Part shown: piece by piece, positions 1 to 10,005 of the stretch
Numbering within the stretch: position 1 is the stretch's first letter
How the letters are laid out: every line of letters begins with the position of its first letter
Origin: Salegentibacter salegens
GTDB lineage: Bacteria > Bacteroidota > Bacteroidia > Flavobacteriales > Flavobacteriaceae
Reading direction: 5' to 3'
DNA length: 64,000 nt
NCBI RefSeq assembly: GCF_900142975.1
Contig: NZ_LT670848.1
Coordinates: 372,001 to 436,000 of the forward strand
Notes under the pieces: generated by a model
The model's database searches: none
What the model was told of the DNA's origin: nothing
The model's input: only the letters and a program-made list of their open reading frames with translations
Made by a program: the position numbers and the translations under genes

Positions 1-1
1 G

Positions 2-355
2 TTATTTGGTATTTGTTTGGGGCACCAGATCATCGCCATTGCTAACGGGATTAAAACCTATAAAATGCACCACGGTCACCGCGGAATAAATCACCCGGTA
101 AAAAATCTTAAGACCGGAAAAGGTGAAATTACTTCTCAAAATCACGGTTTCTCGGTAGATAAAGCAGAAACTGAGGCAAACAGCGAAGTGGAAATCACTC
201 ATATTTGCTTAAATGACGATACTGTTGGTGGAATCTCGATGAAAAATAAAAACTGTTTTTCAGTTCAATATCACCCAGAGGCAAGTCCGGGGCCTCACGA
301 TGCCAGTTACTTGTTTGATGAATTTATGGATAGAATAAAAGGAGCGAAAGCTTAA
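2..355 (+). CDS. carA: Carbamoyl-phosphate synthase small subunit, C-terminal part (cut by window edge)
   Basis: This is the 3' end of the glutaminase subunit of carbamoyl-phosphate synthase, which releases ammonia from glutamine for pyrimidine and arginine synthesis. The reading frame is open from base 2 and starts inside the class I amidotransferase nucleophile motif GICLGHQ, whose Cys is the catalytic residue. The second conserved block, [12 protein letters not shown], carries the catalytic His and Glu of the triad. The sequence ends DRIKGAKA before TAA at 353-355. The N-terminal domain lies outside the window. A hairpin terminator follows, so carA ends its transcription unit here. Confidence 0.93.
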   Translation, partial: LFGICLGHQIIAIANGIKTYKMHHGHRGINHPVKNLKTGKGEITSQNHGFSVDKAETEANSEVEITHICLNDDTVGGISMKNKNCFSVQYHPEASPGPHDASYLFDEFMDRIKGAKA

Positions 356-376
356 AATTTTTTATTAAAACTAATG

Positions 377-415
377 AAAAAGCCCAAAAAATAAACATTT
401 TGGGCTTTTCTTTTG
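377..415 (+). terminator. Rho-independent terminator after carA
   Basis: A 12-bp perfect stem (arms 377-388 and 398-409, core AGCCC/GGGCT) with a 9-nt loop is followed by a T-rich run. The arms begin with A and end with T runs, so it could work in both directions. Confidence 0.85.
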
Positions 416-467
416 TCAAAACCGAAATTATTCTAAATTGCAGCCTCAAATTCATCAAAACTCATCA

Positions 468-1007
468 ATGAAAAAATTACTACTACTCAGCTTTTGTCTT
501 TTTACATTTTCATCTATCAACGCCCAGGATCAAGCTTCGGTTGAAGACGGTCTTTTGTCAATAAACATCTTAACACCTGGTTTAGAATACGAATACGGCC
601 TTACAAATTCTACTACCTTAGATTTACGGGCAGGATCGGCTTTCGGTTATAGAGATAACAGCTACTTTGGAGAAGATTTTGGTATTTATCCAACATTTAA
701 TGTTCAATATCGCTATTATTATAATCTAGAAAAACGCCTGAATAAAGGAAAAAATATAAAGAATAATAGTGCTAATTATATCGCTTTAAGCGGGAGTGTC
801 CAATCTGGCAAGCCTATAATTGGAGACCTAGAATATAGTGAAGGTTATTTTGGAACTGTTGGACCGGTTTGGGGTTTACAGCGTTATTATGGTAGCGGCT
901 TTAAATTAGACCTTAATTTAGGAGCGGGTTACGGTTTTAATGAGTCTGGTGATTCTTTTTTGTCGTTACTTATTGGGATTAGATTAGGATGGCGTTTATC
1001 AAACTAA
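468..1007 (+). CDS. Secreted, probably outer-membrane beta-barrel protein of unknown function
   Basis: I do not recognise the family. The 179-residue product opens with a clear Sec signal peptide (MKKLLLLSFCLFTFSSINAQ) and then has alternating hydrophobic and aromatic strands rich in Gly, Tyr and Phe, ending in a strand with aromatic and basic residues. This looks like a small outer-membrane barrel. I chose ATG 468 rather than TTG 438 because it places the signal peptide at the N-terminus. The 3' end overlaps the next gene by 19 bp, so the two are probably co-transcribed and translationally coupled. The barrel assignment is an inference from composition. Confidence 0.7.
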   Translation: MKKLLLLSFCLFTFSSINAQDQASVEDGLLSINILTPGLEYEYGLTNSTTLDLRAGSAFGYRDNSYFGEDFGIYPTFNVQYRYYYNLEKRLNKGKNIKNNSANYIALSGSVQSGKPIIGDLEYSEGYFGTVGPVWGLQRYYGSGFKLDLNLGAGYGFNESGDSFLSLLIGIRLGWRLSN

Positions 1008-1672
1008 TTCTTTTCAGTCTTTTGTTGCTTGGGATTTCTAAAATTCAGGCACAAAAGCATCCTGTTTTCTATGCAGGTTTTGAAGGCTACAGGCATACCG
1101 ATTTTGAAAATAATAGCTTCGGTAAATTTTCGGTAGGATCTCAAATCTATCAAATTAAGTTTTTTGCCCCCGAAATTGGTTTTGATTATGGGGGAGGCTC
1201 GCTTTCAGAAAGAACTGTTTTTGGTGACAATTTTAATATTCAAGACCCAAGAAAAGGACTTTTAAGGCAACGCTTTACTTATTCTGTCTTGACTTTTAAT
1301 CCAAAATTAAAATTTGGGGAAGAAGATGCTTATATCACCTTTTCTCCAAAATATCATATAGGAAGATTAAAAGGAGAAGCAGCTTATCTTGAGTACCGTG
1401 GTGATAATAATAGATACATAGGTGTGAAAGAAAGTGAGGAAGCTAAATTCAACACCTCCTTCTGGAGTTTCGCTATTGGTTTTGAAGGTTTACAGATTAC
1501 TGCAAAGTACTGGTTTGCTCTTTCTCTGCATTATACATTGGTTGATGCCAACGAAGTTTGGAATACCATGGAGTTTTCAGCAGAAGATGCGTTTATGCAG
1601 TCAGCTTCAACTTCTACCATAGGGCTAGGTTTTCGTTTTTATTATAATCCATTTGCTTCAAAAAATGACTAA
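989..1672 (+). CDS. Secreted protein of unknown function, possible outer-membrane barrel
   Basis: I do not recognise the family. The 227-residue protein begins with a signal peptide (about residues 1-21, ending IQAQ) and continues with Gly- and aromatic-rich strands such as FAPEIGFDYGGGS and a C-terminal GLGFRFYYNPF segment typical of outer-membrane strands. It starts inside the end of the preceding gene (19-bp overlap), which suggests that the two form a pair acting in the cell envelope. A 249-bp intergenic region to eno shows no gene. Confidence 0.65.
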   Translation: MAFIKLILFSLLLLGISKIQAQKHPVFYAGFEGYRHTDFENNSFGKFSVGSQIYQIKFFAPEIGFDYGGGSLSERTVFGDNFNIQDPRKGLLRQRFTYSVLTFNPKLKFGEEDAYITFSPKYHIGRLKGEAAYLEYRGDNNRYIGVKESEEAKFNTSFWSFAIGFEGLQITAKYWFALSLHYTLVDANEVWNTMEFSAEDAFMQSASTSTIGLGFRFYYNPFASKND

Positions 1673-1882
1673 AATTATGTTTTCTAATAATTTCAGCATT
1701 TAAAAATCTTCCGAATTTCATAAAATGCCATTCTGTTTTGGTTTTCGGTAAATCCGTAAAAAATCATACTATTTCATGAGATTCTTTTAGATACTTTCTT
1801 TTAGAAAACCATTTCGTGTTTCCATAATGTTATAAATGCTTTAAAACTACCTGTTTCCCTCGATTTTTTAGGCTTCAATTTG

Positions 1883-1890
1883 TATCTTGC
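1883..1890 (+). promoter_or_regulatory. Candidate -7 promoter element for eno
   Basis: TATCTTGC resembles the Bacteroidetes TANNTTTG -7 box with one missing T and lies 31 bp before the eno ATG. A -33 TTTG is not evident, so the call is weak. Confidence 0.3.
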
Positions 1891-1909
1891 ATTCAAATCA
1901 ATTAACTAA

Positions 1910-3208
<1,299 letters not shown>

Positions 3209-3230
3209 TTAGAGAATTCTAATAAAAATC

Positions 3231-3270
3231 AAATCCCTTTTGAAGAAATTTCAAAAGGGATTTTTTTTTG
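3231..3270 (+). terminator. Rho-independent terminator after eno
   Basis: A perfect 13-bp stem (3231-3243 pairing with 3251-3263, core ATCCCTTTT) with a 7-nt loop runs into a T tract of about nine bases. Confidence 0.93.
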
Positions 3271-3407
3271 AGATAATTCAGCAAAAAACCTTTTAAAATC
3301 CCTTGTTTCAGTGAAAATCTTATCGCTGCTTAACGCAAAATTAACAGTAGATTTCTTAAATTAGCAACTCTCGAAAATAAGTTGAATCAAGTATATAAAA
3401 TTAAGAT

Positions 3408-4691
3408 ATGTCAAAAGTTGCGACGATTGAAATAGATGGGAAAAAATACGAATTTCCTGTTGTAGAAGGAACTGAAAACGAACTGGGGATAAATATTAAA
3501 AAACTGCGAGCTGAAGCAGGTGTTATTACCCTGGATCGTGGTTATAAAAATACTGGAAGCTGTGAGAGTGCCATTACTTTTCTTAACGGGGAAGAGGGAA
3601 TTCTAAGATATCGTGGTTATTCAATAGAAGCTCTGGCAGAAAAAGCTGACTTTCTTGAAGTAGCTTACCTGCTTATATTTGGAGAATTACCAACAAAAAC
3701 TCAGTTAGATAAATTCTATGCCGATATTAAAGAAGAGTCTACGGTAGATGAAGAAATGAAGAAAATCCTTGATGGTTTTCCAAAATCGGCTCACCCAATG
3801 GGCGTGCTTTCTTCTTTAACCAGTGCACTTATTGCATTTAACCCTTCTTCTGTAAATGTAGATTCTGAAGAGGAAATGTATAAGGCTATTGTGAAGATTC
3901 TTGGGAAATTCCCGGTTCTTGCGGCCTGGACACTTAGAAAGAAAAACAGCCTTCCGCTAAACTATGGCGACGATTCCCTTGGTTATGTAGAGAACCTTCA
4001 TAAAATGATGTTCGAAAAACCGGGCAAAAGCTATAAGGTAGATAAAGAAGTTATTGAAGCTTTAGATAAATTATTAATACTTCACGCAGATCATGAGCAG
4101 AACTGTTCTACTTCTACGGTAAGAATGGTAGGTTCTTCTCACGCGGGGCTTTTTGCCTCAATTTCTGCAGGAATTTCTGCACTTTGGGGGCCACTTCACG
4201 GTGGTGCAAACCAGGCAGTGATAGAAATGCTGGAAAGAATTAAAGAAGATGGTGGCGATACCAAGAAATTTATGGCAAAAGCTAAAGACAAGGAAGATCC
4301 TTTCCGTCTGATGGGCTTTGGTCACCGTGTGTATAAAAACTTCGATCCACGTGCTAAGATCATCAAAAAATCTGCAGATGACGTGCTTGGGCAACTTGGT
4401 GTAGACGATCCAGTATTGGACATTGCTAAAGGACTTGAAAAAGAAGCTTTAGAAGATCAATATTTCGTAGATAGAAAATTATATCCAAACGTAGATTTCT
4501 ATTCAGGAATTATTTACCGTGCATTGGGTATTCCGGTAGAAATGTTTACCGTAATGTTCGCACTTGGTAGGCTTCCGGGTTGGATTGCTCAATGGAGAGA
4601 AATGAGGTTGATGAAAGAACCAATTGGGCGACCACGTCAAATTTACACCGGTGCAAACCTGCGTGACTTTAAAGAAGTTGAGAAAAGATAA
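3408..4691 (+). CDS. gltA: Citrate synthase
   Basis: This enzyme condenses oxaloacetate and acetyl-CoA, the entry step of the TCA cycle. At 427 residues it matches the type II (Gram-negative hexameric) form with the extra N-terminal beta domain (TIEIDGKKYEFPVVEGTE). Active-site blocks are visible: ILHADHEQNCSTSTVRMVGS, GPLHGGANQAV, MGFGHRVYKNFDPRA and the catalytic Asp region PNVDFYSG. It stands alone between the eno terminator and its own terminator at 4721-4750. Confidence 0.98.
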   Translation: MSKVATIEIDGKKYEFPVVEGTENELGINIKKLRAEAGVITLDRGYKNTGSCESAITFLNGEEGILRYRGYSIEALAEKADFLEVAYLLIFGELPTKTQLDKFYADIKEESTVDEEMKKILDGFPKSAHPMGVLSSLTSALIAFNPSSVNVDSEEEMYKAIVKILGKFPVLAAWTLRKKNSLPLNYGDDSLGYVENLHKMMFEKPGKSYKVDKEVIEALDKLLILHADHEQNCSTSTVRMVGSSHAGLFASISAGISALWGPLHGGANQAVIEMLERIKEDGGDTKKFMAKAKDKEDPFRLMGFGHRVYKNFDPRAKIIKKSADDVLGQLGVDDPVLDIAKGLEKEALEDQYFVDRKLYPNVDFYSGIIYRALGIPVEMFTVMFALGRLPGWIAQWREMRLMKEPIGRPRQIYTGANLRDFKEVEKR

Positions 4692-4720
4692 GAATATCTC
4701 TTACATATTAATAAATTCGG

Positions 4721-4757
4721 AAAAAGCTTCATCATCGTATGAAGCTTTTTCTATATT
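4721..4757 (+). terminator. Rho-independent terminator after gltA
   Basis: A perfect 12-bp stem (4721-4732 with 4739-4750, core AAGCTTCAT) has a 6-nt loop and ends in a T run. The T run merges directly into the promoter element of the next gene, so terminator and promoter are fused in under 40 bp. Confidence 0.85.
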
Positions 4758-4759
4758 TG
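4752..4759 (+). promoter_or_regulatory. Candidate -7 promoter element (TATATTTG) for the deiminase-like gene
   Basis: TATATTTG matches the TANNTTTG consensus exactly. It sits on the tail of the gltA terminator and abuts an in-frame ATG at 4760. Transcription should begin a few bases into or past that ATG, which argues for a start at GTG 4775. No good -33 TTTG was seen. Confidence 0.45.
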
Positions 4760-4774
4760 ATGAAAATTTTACTT

Positions 4775-5686
4775 GTGAAATTGAATATCAATAATGAGAC
4801 TTCCCGCCTAAAAGCGGTGGTTTTAGGTACAGCAGAAAGTAACGGTCCCGTTCCATCTCTTGAAGAGGCATACGATCCCAAGTCGGCCGAATTCATCAGG
4901 ATGGGGTCTTATCCCAAAGAGGAAGATATGATAGAGGAAATGGAAGCCGTTGCCAAAATACTGGAGAAATATAAAGTGCAGGTTTTTAGACCAAAAGTTA
5001 TAAAAGATTACAACCAGATTTTTACTCGTGATATCGCTTTCGTGATAGAGGATAAGTTTATAAGATCTAACATTTTACCAGATCGGGAACAGGAAATTGA
5101 AGCTATTAGCCACGTTATAGAGCAGATAGACCCTTCAAAAATACTTCAGTTGCCCGAAGAAGCCCATATAGAAGGAGGCGATGTTATGCCTTTAGGTGAT
5201 TATATTCTGGTGGGAACATACCGCGGTGCAGATTACAAAGATTATATCACGGCGCGTACAAATTTGGAAGCGGTAGAGGCTTTGCAGGAATTATTTCCGC
5301 ATAAAAAAGTGATTTCTTTCAATTTAAGAAAATCAAATACAGAACCTCGGGATAATGCTTTACACCTGGATTGTTGTTTTCAACCTGTGGGGAATGGCAA
5401 GGCAATTATTCATAGAAATGGTTTTTTGGAAGAGGAAGAATATAATTGGTTGGTAAATCTTTTCGGGAGAGAAAATGTTTTTGAAATTTCCCGTGATGAG
5501 ATGTATTATATGAATTCCAATATCTTTTCTATTGATGAAGATGTGGTGATTTCAGAGAAGAATTTTACGAGATTAAACACCTGGTTAAGGGAACATGGCA
5601 TTACCGTAGAAGAAGTGCCTTATGCTGAAATTTCCAAGCAGGAAGGGCTTTTGCGTTGTTCAACCTTGCCGTTAATTAGAGAATAG
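4775..5686 (+). CDS. Arginine-deiminase/DDAH-like guanidino-group-modifying hydrolase
   Basis: This 303-residue protein belongs to the guanidino-modifying superfamily (arginine deiminase, DDAH, amidinotransferase). The catalytic pattern is visible: an acidic residue in EAHIEGGDVMP, His in DNALHLDCC, and the nucleophilic Cys close to the C-terminus in LLRCSTLPLIRE. The open frame extends up to ATG 4739, which lies inside the gltA terminator hairpin, and ATG 4760 abuts a -7 promoter box. I therefore prefer GTG 4775, which gives the N-terminus MKLNINNETSRLKAV; ATG 4760 remains possible. It is followed 4 bp later by a second enzyme of the same superfamily. The substrate is not determined. Confidence 0.82.
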   Translation: MKLNINNETSRLKAVVLGTAESNGPVPSLEEAYDPKSAEFIRMGSYPKEEDMIEEMEAVAKILEKYKVQVFRPKVIKDYNQIFTRDIAFVIEDKFIRSNILPDREQEIEAISHVIEQIDPSKILQLPEEAHIEGGDVMPLGDYILVGTYRGADYKDYITARTNLEAVEALQELFPHKKVISFNLRKSNTEPRDNALHLDCCFQPVGNGKAIIHRNGFLEEEEYNWLVNLFGRENVFEISRDEMYYMNSNIFSIDEDVVISEKNFTRLNTWLREHGITVEEVPYAEISKQEGLLRCSTLPLIRE

Positions 5687-5690
5687 AATT

Positions 5691-6617
5691 ATGAGACAAA
5701 TCACAGATACAATTTTAATGGTACGCCCGGTGGCGTTTAGAATGAACGAGCAAACGGCGGTAAACAACTATTTTCAAAAAGATCTTACGGCCGATAATGT
5801 TAATGAACGCGCCCAGGCAGAATTTGATGAATTTGCTTCAAAACTTAAAAAAGTTGGGGTAAATGTAATTGTGGTAGACGATAAACAGGAAGACGATACG
5901 CCAGATTCTATTTTTCCTAATAACTGGGTTTCTTTTCACGAAAATGGGCACATCGCTTTATACCCTATGTTTGCTGAAAACAGGAGGAAAGAGCGCCGAA
6001 TGGAATATTTCGCAAAATTAGAAGAAAACGGTTTCAAGATTACTCAAATAATAGATTATACCTCGGCTGAAGAACACGATTTATTTCTGGAAGGCACTGG
6101 GAGTCTTTTATTAGACCGACAAAACCAAAAAGCTTATTGCGCTTTATCACCCAGGGCAGACGAAGATCTTCTAATAGAATTTTGCGAAGATTTTGAATTC
6201 ACTCCGGTTATTTTTAATGCTAATCAAAGTGTAGGCGGAAAAAGAAAAGCCATTTATCATACCAACGTAATGATGTGCCTGGCTGAAAATTTTACAGTGA
6301 TCTGTTTAGATACTATAGACGACAGCAAGGAACGTAAAAATGTACTGAAACATTTAAAAAATGACGGTAAGGAAGTAATTACAATTACTGAAGCACAAAT
6401 GCATGAATTTGCAGGAAATATGCTCCAGGTTCAGGGTGCATTTGATAAAAAATACTTGGTAATGAGTGCTCGAGCTCATGGCAGTTTAAACCAAGAGCAA
6501 ATTAGTAAAATTGAAAAACATTGCGAGATTTTAAGCAGTGACCTGGATGTGATAGAAACCTGTGGCGGCGGAAGCGCCCGCTGCATGATGGCTGAAGTTT
6601 TCTTACCAAAAGCTTAG
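5691..6617 (+). CDS. ctlX: Citrulline-utilization-type hydrolase CtlX (guanidino-modifying superfamily)
   Basis: The 308-residue protein looks like CtlX, a deiminase-fold hydrolase linked to citrulline or arginine metabolism. Supporting segments are the N-terminal TILMVRPVAFRMNEQTAVNN, FPNNWVSFH, the acidic FLEGTGSLLLDR, the His block KAIYHTNVMMCL, and the catalytic Cys near the end in GGGSARCMMAEVFLP. The gene starts 4 bp after the preceding deiminase-like gene, so the pair is an operon. A double-hairpin dispersed repeat starts 8 bp after its stop and separates it from the convergent BCCT gene. Confidence 0.8.
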   Translation: MRQITDTILMVRPVAFRMNEQTAVNNYFQKDLTADNVNERAQAEFDEFASKLKKVGVNVIVVDDKQEDDTPDSIFPNNWVSFHENGHIALYPMFAENRRKERRMEYFAKLEENGFKITQIIDYTSAEEHDLFLEGTGSLLLDRQNQKAYCALSPRADEDLLIEFCEDFEFTPVIFNANQSVGGKRKAIYHTNVMMCLAENFTVICLDTIDDSKERKNVLKHLKNDGKEVITITEAQMHEFAGNMLQVQGAFDKKYLVMSARAHGSLNQEQISKIEKHCEILSSDLDVIETCGGGSARCMMAEVFLPKA

Positions 6618-6625
6618 TTATCAAT

Positions 6626-6706
6626 CGTCATCCTGAACTTGGTTCAGGATCTAAGATGTTGAAAATACAAAAAAAGGTTAGAAGCTGAACCAAGTTCAGC
6701 TTGACG
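6626..6706. repeat. Dispersed double-hairpin repeat, copy 1
   Basis: This is an approximately 80-bp element made of two hairpins, TCCTGAAC-loop-GTTCAGGA (6631-6649) and GCTGAAC-CAA-GTTCAGC (6684-6700). The two halves are inverted relative to each other, with outer ends CGTCA and TGACG. Related copies lie at 21031-21109, 36027-36101 and 58796-58873. This copy sits between two convergent genes and could act as a bidirectional terminator, although it has no T tract. Confidence 0.85.
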
Positions 6707-6717
6707 AAGCTAAGAAC

Positions 6718-8208
6718 CTAATGCTTCTTAAACAACTCCTTTAAAAACAAGACCATTATCCCGGCGGTAAAAAATGCAAAAGGGAGAGAGCTAATAATGA
6801 GAAACTTTTGCATGGCAGTAAGTACATCGCTTTGAGGTTTTATATTTCCTAGCAGAATAATTGCTTCTGAAAATATCAAAATCAAGATTGCCCAGATAAA
6901 TCGGAATTTCTTACGTGGATGTTCCTTACCTTTATCGCTAAACATACTCAATACATAAATAGCTGAATCTACCGAGGTGACTAAAAAACTAACTAGTAGA
7001 ACTATCGTCACGATATTAGTGAAGTCTGAAATCGGAAAAGCTTCAAAAAAGCGAAATAATGAAGTGAAAACATTATCAAATTCGCCATTATAAGTTTCCA
7101 TACTTCCAATAAGATCAAAAGAAGCAGAGCCAAAAACGCTAAACCAAAAGAAACTTCCCAGCGAGGGGATTAGTAAAACTCCCAAGATCATTTCTCGAAT
7201 ACTTCTTCCTTTAGAAATTCTGGCGATAAAAATTCCGGTGAATGGCGCCCATGCTAACCAGAACGCCCAGTAATAATACGTCCAGTCGGTTAGAAATTCT
7301 TTTCCGGGGTTGTATTTGCCCAGTGCTAAACTAAGCGGAACAAAATCTATAATGTAGCTGTATATAGATTCAGAAAACCGGGAAAAAACATTCAGGACAT
7401 CTACTTGAAAAAAGACAAAAAACATTAGAATTAACGTGATATAAATATTCCAGTTAGAGATGCGTTTTATTCCTTTTTTTATTCCGGCGAAGGCCGAAAT
7501 AAAAGCTACCAAACAAATTATAAAAACCAATAAAATTGTAAGCCAAAGTGTTCCTGGAGTTGTAGAAGTCAGGTGGCTAATGCCTCCTTCAATTTGCGTA
7601 GTGCCCAACCCAATTGCTGCAACCAATCCAAAAACAGTAGTGAGAATAGTAAGTAAATTTACTCCTTCTGGCAGGTATTTTATTCTTTTAAGTTGAGGTA
7701 AGCTGGTTCCTAAAAAAATATCAGACTTTCTTACAAAAAGTGCGTAAGCGATAAGCAGTGCGAAAATTCCATAGAAAGCCCAGGCGGTAAAGCCCCATTG
7801 ATAAAAAGTGTATTCCAGTGCGACTACTTCAGGAGTAGAACTTGTTTTAATGGGTGAATTTAAAAACATAAAAACCGGTTCCTGTACCGCTCTTAGCAAA
7901 ATACCGGCGCCCATCCCAGCACTGTATAACATCGCGATCCAGGAGGGTCGGTCAAATTCTGGCGGAGAATTTCCCAGTCTTATTTTTCCAAACCTGGAAA
8001 ATGCGATAAAAATGAGAAAGAAAACGCATAACAAACCTAGCCATAAATAGAATCCACCAAAAAACTCCCTTACCCAAATGGATCCGTTTTCGATTAATTC
8101 ATAGAAAAATTCAGTAAAGAAAAAGATAAAAAGCGCGAGAAAAAATAAAACCCCCGAAGCGATATATAGCAAGGGATTTCTAAGAAAAGCTTGAAAAAGT
8201 TGTGTCAA
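6718..8208 (-). CDS. BCCT-family transporter (betaine/choline/carnitine type)
   Basis: This 496-residue inner-membrane protein has about 12 predicted transmembrane segments, as expected for the betaine/choline/carnitine transporter family of osmolyte importers. The family is recognisable from SWIAMLYSAGMGAGILL and EPVFMF (equivalent to the SAGMGIG...AEP block) and from the signature region WAFWLAWAPFTGIFIARISK followed by GRSIREMILG. The long hydrophilic tails seen in osmosensing members such as BetP are absent (short N-terminus; C-terminus ends KELFKKH), so it may be unregulated by osmolarity. The substrate cannot be read from the sequence. Confidence 0.88.
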   Translation of the reverse strand: MTQLFQAFLRNPLLYIASGVLFFLALFIFFFTEFFYELIENGSIWVREFFGGFYLWLGLLCVFFLIFIAFSRFGKIRLGNSPPEFDRPSWIAMLYSAGMGAGILLRAVQEPVFMFLNSPIKTSSTPEVVALEYTFYQWGFTAWAFYGIFALLIAYALFVRKSDIFLGTSLPQLKRIKYLPEGVNLLTILTTVFGLVAAIGLGTTQIEGGISHLTSTTPGTLWLTILLVFIICLVAFISAFAGIKKGIKRISNWNIYITLILMFFVFFQVDVLNVFSRFSESIYSYIIDFVPLSLALGKYNPGKEFLTDWTYYYWAFWLAWAPFTGIFIARISKGRSIREMILGVLLIPSLGSFFWFSVFGSASFDLIGSMETYNGEFDNVFTSLFRFFEAFPISDFTNIVTIVLLVSFLVTSVDSAIYVLSMFSDKGKEHPRKKFRFIWAILILIFSEAIILLGNIKPQSDVLTAMQKFLIISSLPFAFFTAGIMVLFLKELFKKH

Positions 8209-8280
8209 AATTTATTGCTTTTCAGGTTGTATTTTGTTTGTCAAAAGAAGTATTTCAAATTTAAACAAATCTCGAAAGAA

Positions 8281-9726
8281 TCAGGCAATTTGCTTTTTTG
8301 GTTCGCCTTTGGCAATTTTATTCAGCATACCTTCAAAAATAAAATAATGAAAGGGATACATAGCATACCAATATAATCGTCCCCAAATACCTTTAGGTCT
8401 AAACGTGGCGGTTTGGTGCAGCACATTTTCTTTATCGATACAAAACTCTAACCAGGCCTCGCCGGGAACTTTCATTTCAGCAAATAGCAGTAATCTTTTT
8501 TCTTCTTTATCGGCTAAAAGTACACGCCAGAAATCTAAAGAATCTCCCGAGGCAATTTTATTAGGATGTGTTCTTCCGCGGCGTAAACCAACCCCGCCAA
8601 AAAACTTATCGATATACCCACGAAATTTCCATAACCAATTTCCATAATACCAGCCGTTTAATCCGCCAATAGCCCAGATGCGTTCCAGAACTTCTTCGGG
8701 ATTTTCCACTTTAGCCGATTGCTTGTCCTGCAGGCATCCATATTTTGGTACCTGTATATATTTATTTAGTTCTTTACGGAAACGGCCACTGCTCAAAGAA
8801 TCTTTCCAGCTGGAAATTACCTGGTTTTGTTCAATTTTATAGAACGCAAGTTCAATAGCTTCGGTATAGGATATTGGTTCGATATTTAGAATTTCCTGTA
8901 AACGGGTGTCATTGGTAATTACTTCAACCCGCATACTATCTACCAGGTTTTGGGCAAGTTTATATGATGTTGAGGTTACAAAATAAAGCCAGTAAGAAGA
9001 AAGCTTGGGAGACATAATCGGGACGCTCAAGATCCATAGTTTTAGATTTCGAACTTCGGCATATTTCAGCATCATTTGCTTATAAGTAAGTACATCTGGC
9101 CCGCCAACATCAAAAGATTGATTATAGCATTCTTCTTTTCCAATAACGCCTGTTAGAAATTTAATGATGTCACGAATAGAAATTGGCTGGCATTTGGTTT
9201 CTACCCAGCTAGGGGTGATCATCACCGGCAATTTTTCGCATAAATCCCTTATAATTTCAAAAGAAGAACTTCCTGAACCTACAATAATGGCCGCACGTAA
9301 AACGGTAAGATTAAATTGTCCTTTATAAAGTATTTTTTCTACTTTTTTTCTTGATTTTAAATGTTTGGAAAGCTCTTCTTCGTTAATGATTCCGCTTAAA
9401 TAGATTACCTGCTTTACCGAGGTGCCGGCCATAATTTTATTAAAGTTCTCTGCGGCCTCAGATTCCTGGGTGTCAAAATTATCGGTAGAGCCACTCATAG
9501 AATGAATAAGATAGTAGGCTACATCAATATTCTTTATTTTTTCAGGAGCTTCATCATCTTTTAAAAAATCGAGTTCTACGACCTCTACTTTTTCCAGTAA
9601 TTCTTCGTTAGAGGTAAAACGGTTTTTGTTTCGAACCGCACATATTACTTCGTGCCCCTTTTGAAGAAGTTCGGGAAGCATACGCATTCCTATATAACCA
9701 TTGGCACCCGTTAAGAGAATTCTCAT
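8281..9726 (-). CDS. SDR-family NAD(P)-binding protein with C-terminal DUF2867 domain
   Basis: The 481-residue protein has an N-terminal Rossmann fold (MRILLTGANGYIGMRMLPEL, with the GxNGxxG dinucleotide motif) and resembles atypical short-chain dehydrogenases/NmrA-like proteins. The C-terminal part, about residues 340-480 (WRVLLADKEEKRLLLFAEMK, PGEAWLEF), looks like DUF2867. The pairing resembles E. coli YbjT-type proteins. A reaction cannot be assigned. It lies downstream of nothing obvious and 72 bp upstream of the BCCT gene on the same strand, so the two may be co-transcribed. Confidence 0.75.
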   Translation of the reverse strand: MRILLTGANGYIGMRMLPELLQKGHEVICAVRNKNRFTSNEELLEKVEVVELDFLKDDEAPEKIKNIDVAYYLIHSMSGSTDNFDTQESEAAENFNKIMAGTSVKQVIYLSGIINEEELSKHLKSRKKVEKILYKGQFNLTVLRAAIIVGSGSSSFEIIRDLCEKLPVMITPSWVETKCQPISIRDIIKFLTGVIGKEECYNQSFDVGGPDVLTYKQMMLKYAEVRNLKLWILSVPIMSPKLSSYWLYFVTSTSYKLAQNLVDSMRVEVITNDTRLQEILNIEPISYTEAIELAFYKIEQNQVISSWKDSLSSGRFRKELNKYIQVPKYGCLQDKQSAKVENPEEVLERIWAIGGLNGWYYGNWLWKFRGYIDKFFGGVGLRRGRTHPNKIASGDSLDFWRVLLADKEEKRLLLFAEMKVPGEAWLEFCIDKENVLHQTATFRPKGIWGRLYWYAMYPFHYFIFEGMLNKIAKGEPKKQIA

Positions 9727-9795
9727 AGAAAGATTTTAAGCTTAAAGTACCAATTAAATTAGTACTTTTCATCTCGATTAGTAAAACTTTATAAA

Positions 9796-9999
9796 ATGAA
9801 TAACGTCCTGAAAATAGTGCTTTTATTAATTGGAATAGGAATGATTGCTTACGGATTATACCGGCTAATTACACCCGAATTCGTCCTTGATGCCGGGCCT
9901 CTGCAAATTGAAGCTCACGGCGATAACACGCAATCTTATGCCATGATAGGTTTTGGCATTTTAGCCCTTATTGGCGGACTTGCATTTGGGAAGCGCTAA
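9796..9999 (+). CDS. Small two-TM membrane protein of unknown function
   Basis: The 67-residue product has two hydrophobic segments (about residues 5-25 and 49-64) separated by a short polar loop (LDAGPLQIEAHGDNTQS). It ends LAFGKR. It starts 70 bp from the divergent SDR gene and ends 6 bp before the convergent 10006-10431 gene. No function is inferred. Confidence 0.55.
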   Translation: MNNVLKIVLLLIGIGMIAYGLYRLITPEFVLDAGPLQIEAHGDNTQSYAMIGFGILALIGGLAFGKR

Positions 10000-10005
10000 A
10001 CAAGT

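Noticed and set aside
4158..4394. Minus-strand open frame within gltA (and many similar frames opposite other genes)
   Set aside because: These are shadows of well-supported genes with no recognisable domain or start context.
4739..4774. Longer start for the deiminase-like gene at ATG 4739
   Set aside because: It lies inside the gltA terminator hairpin and upstream of a -7 promoter box.
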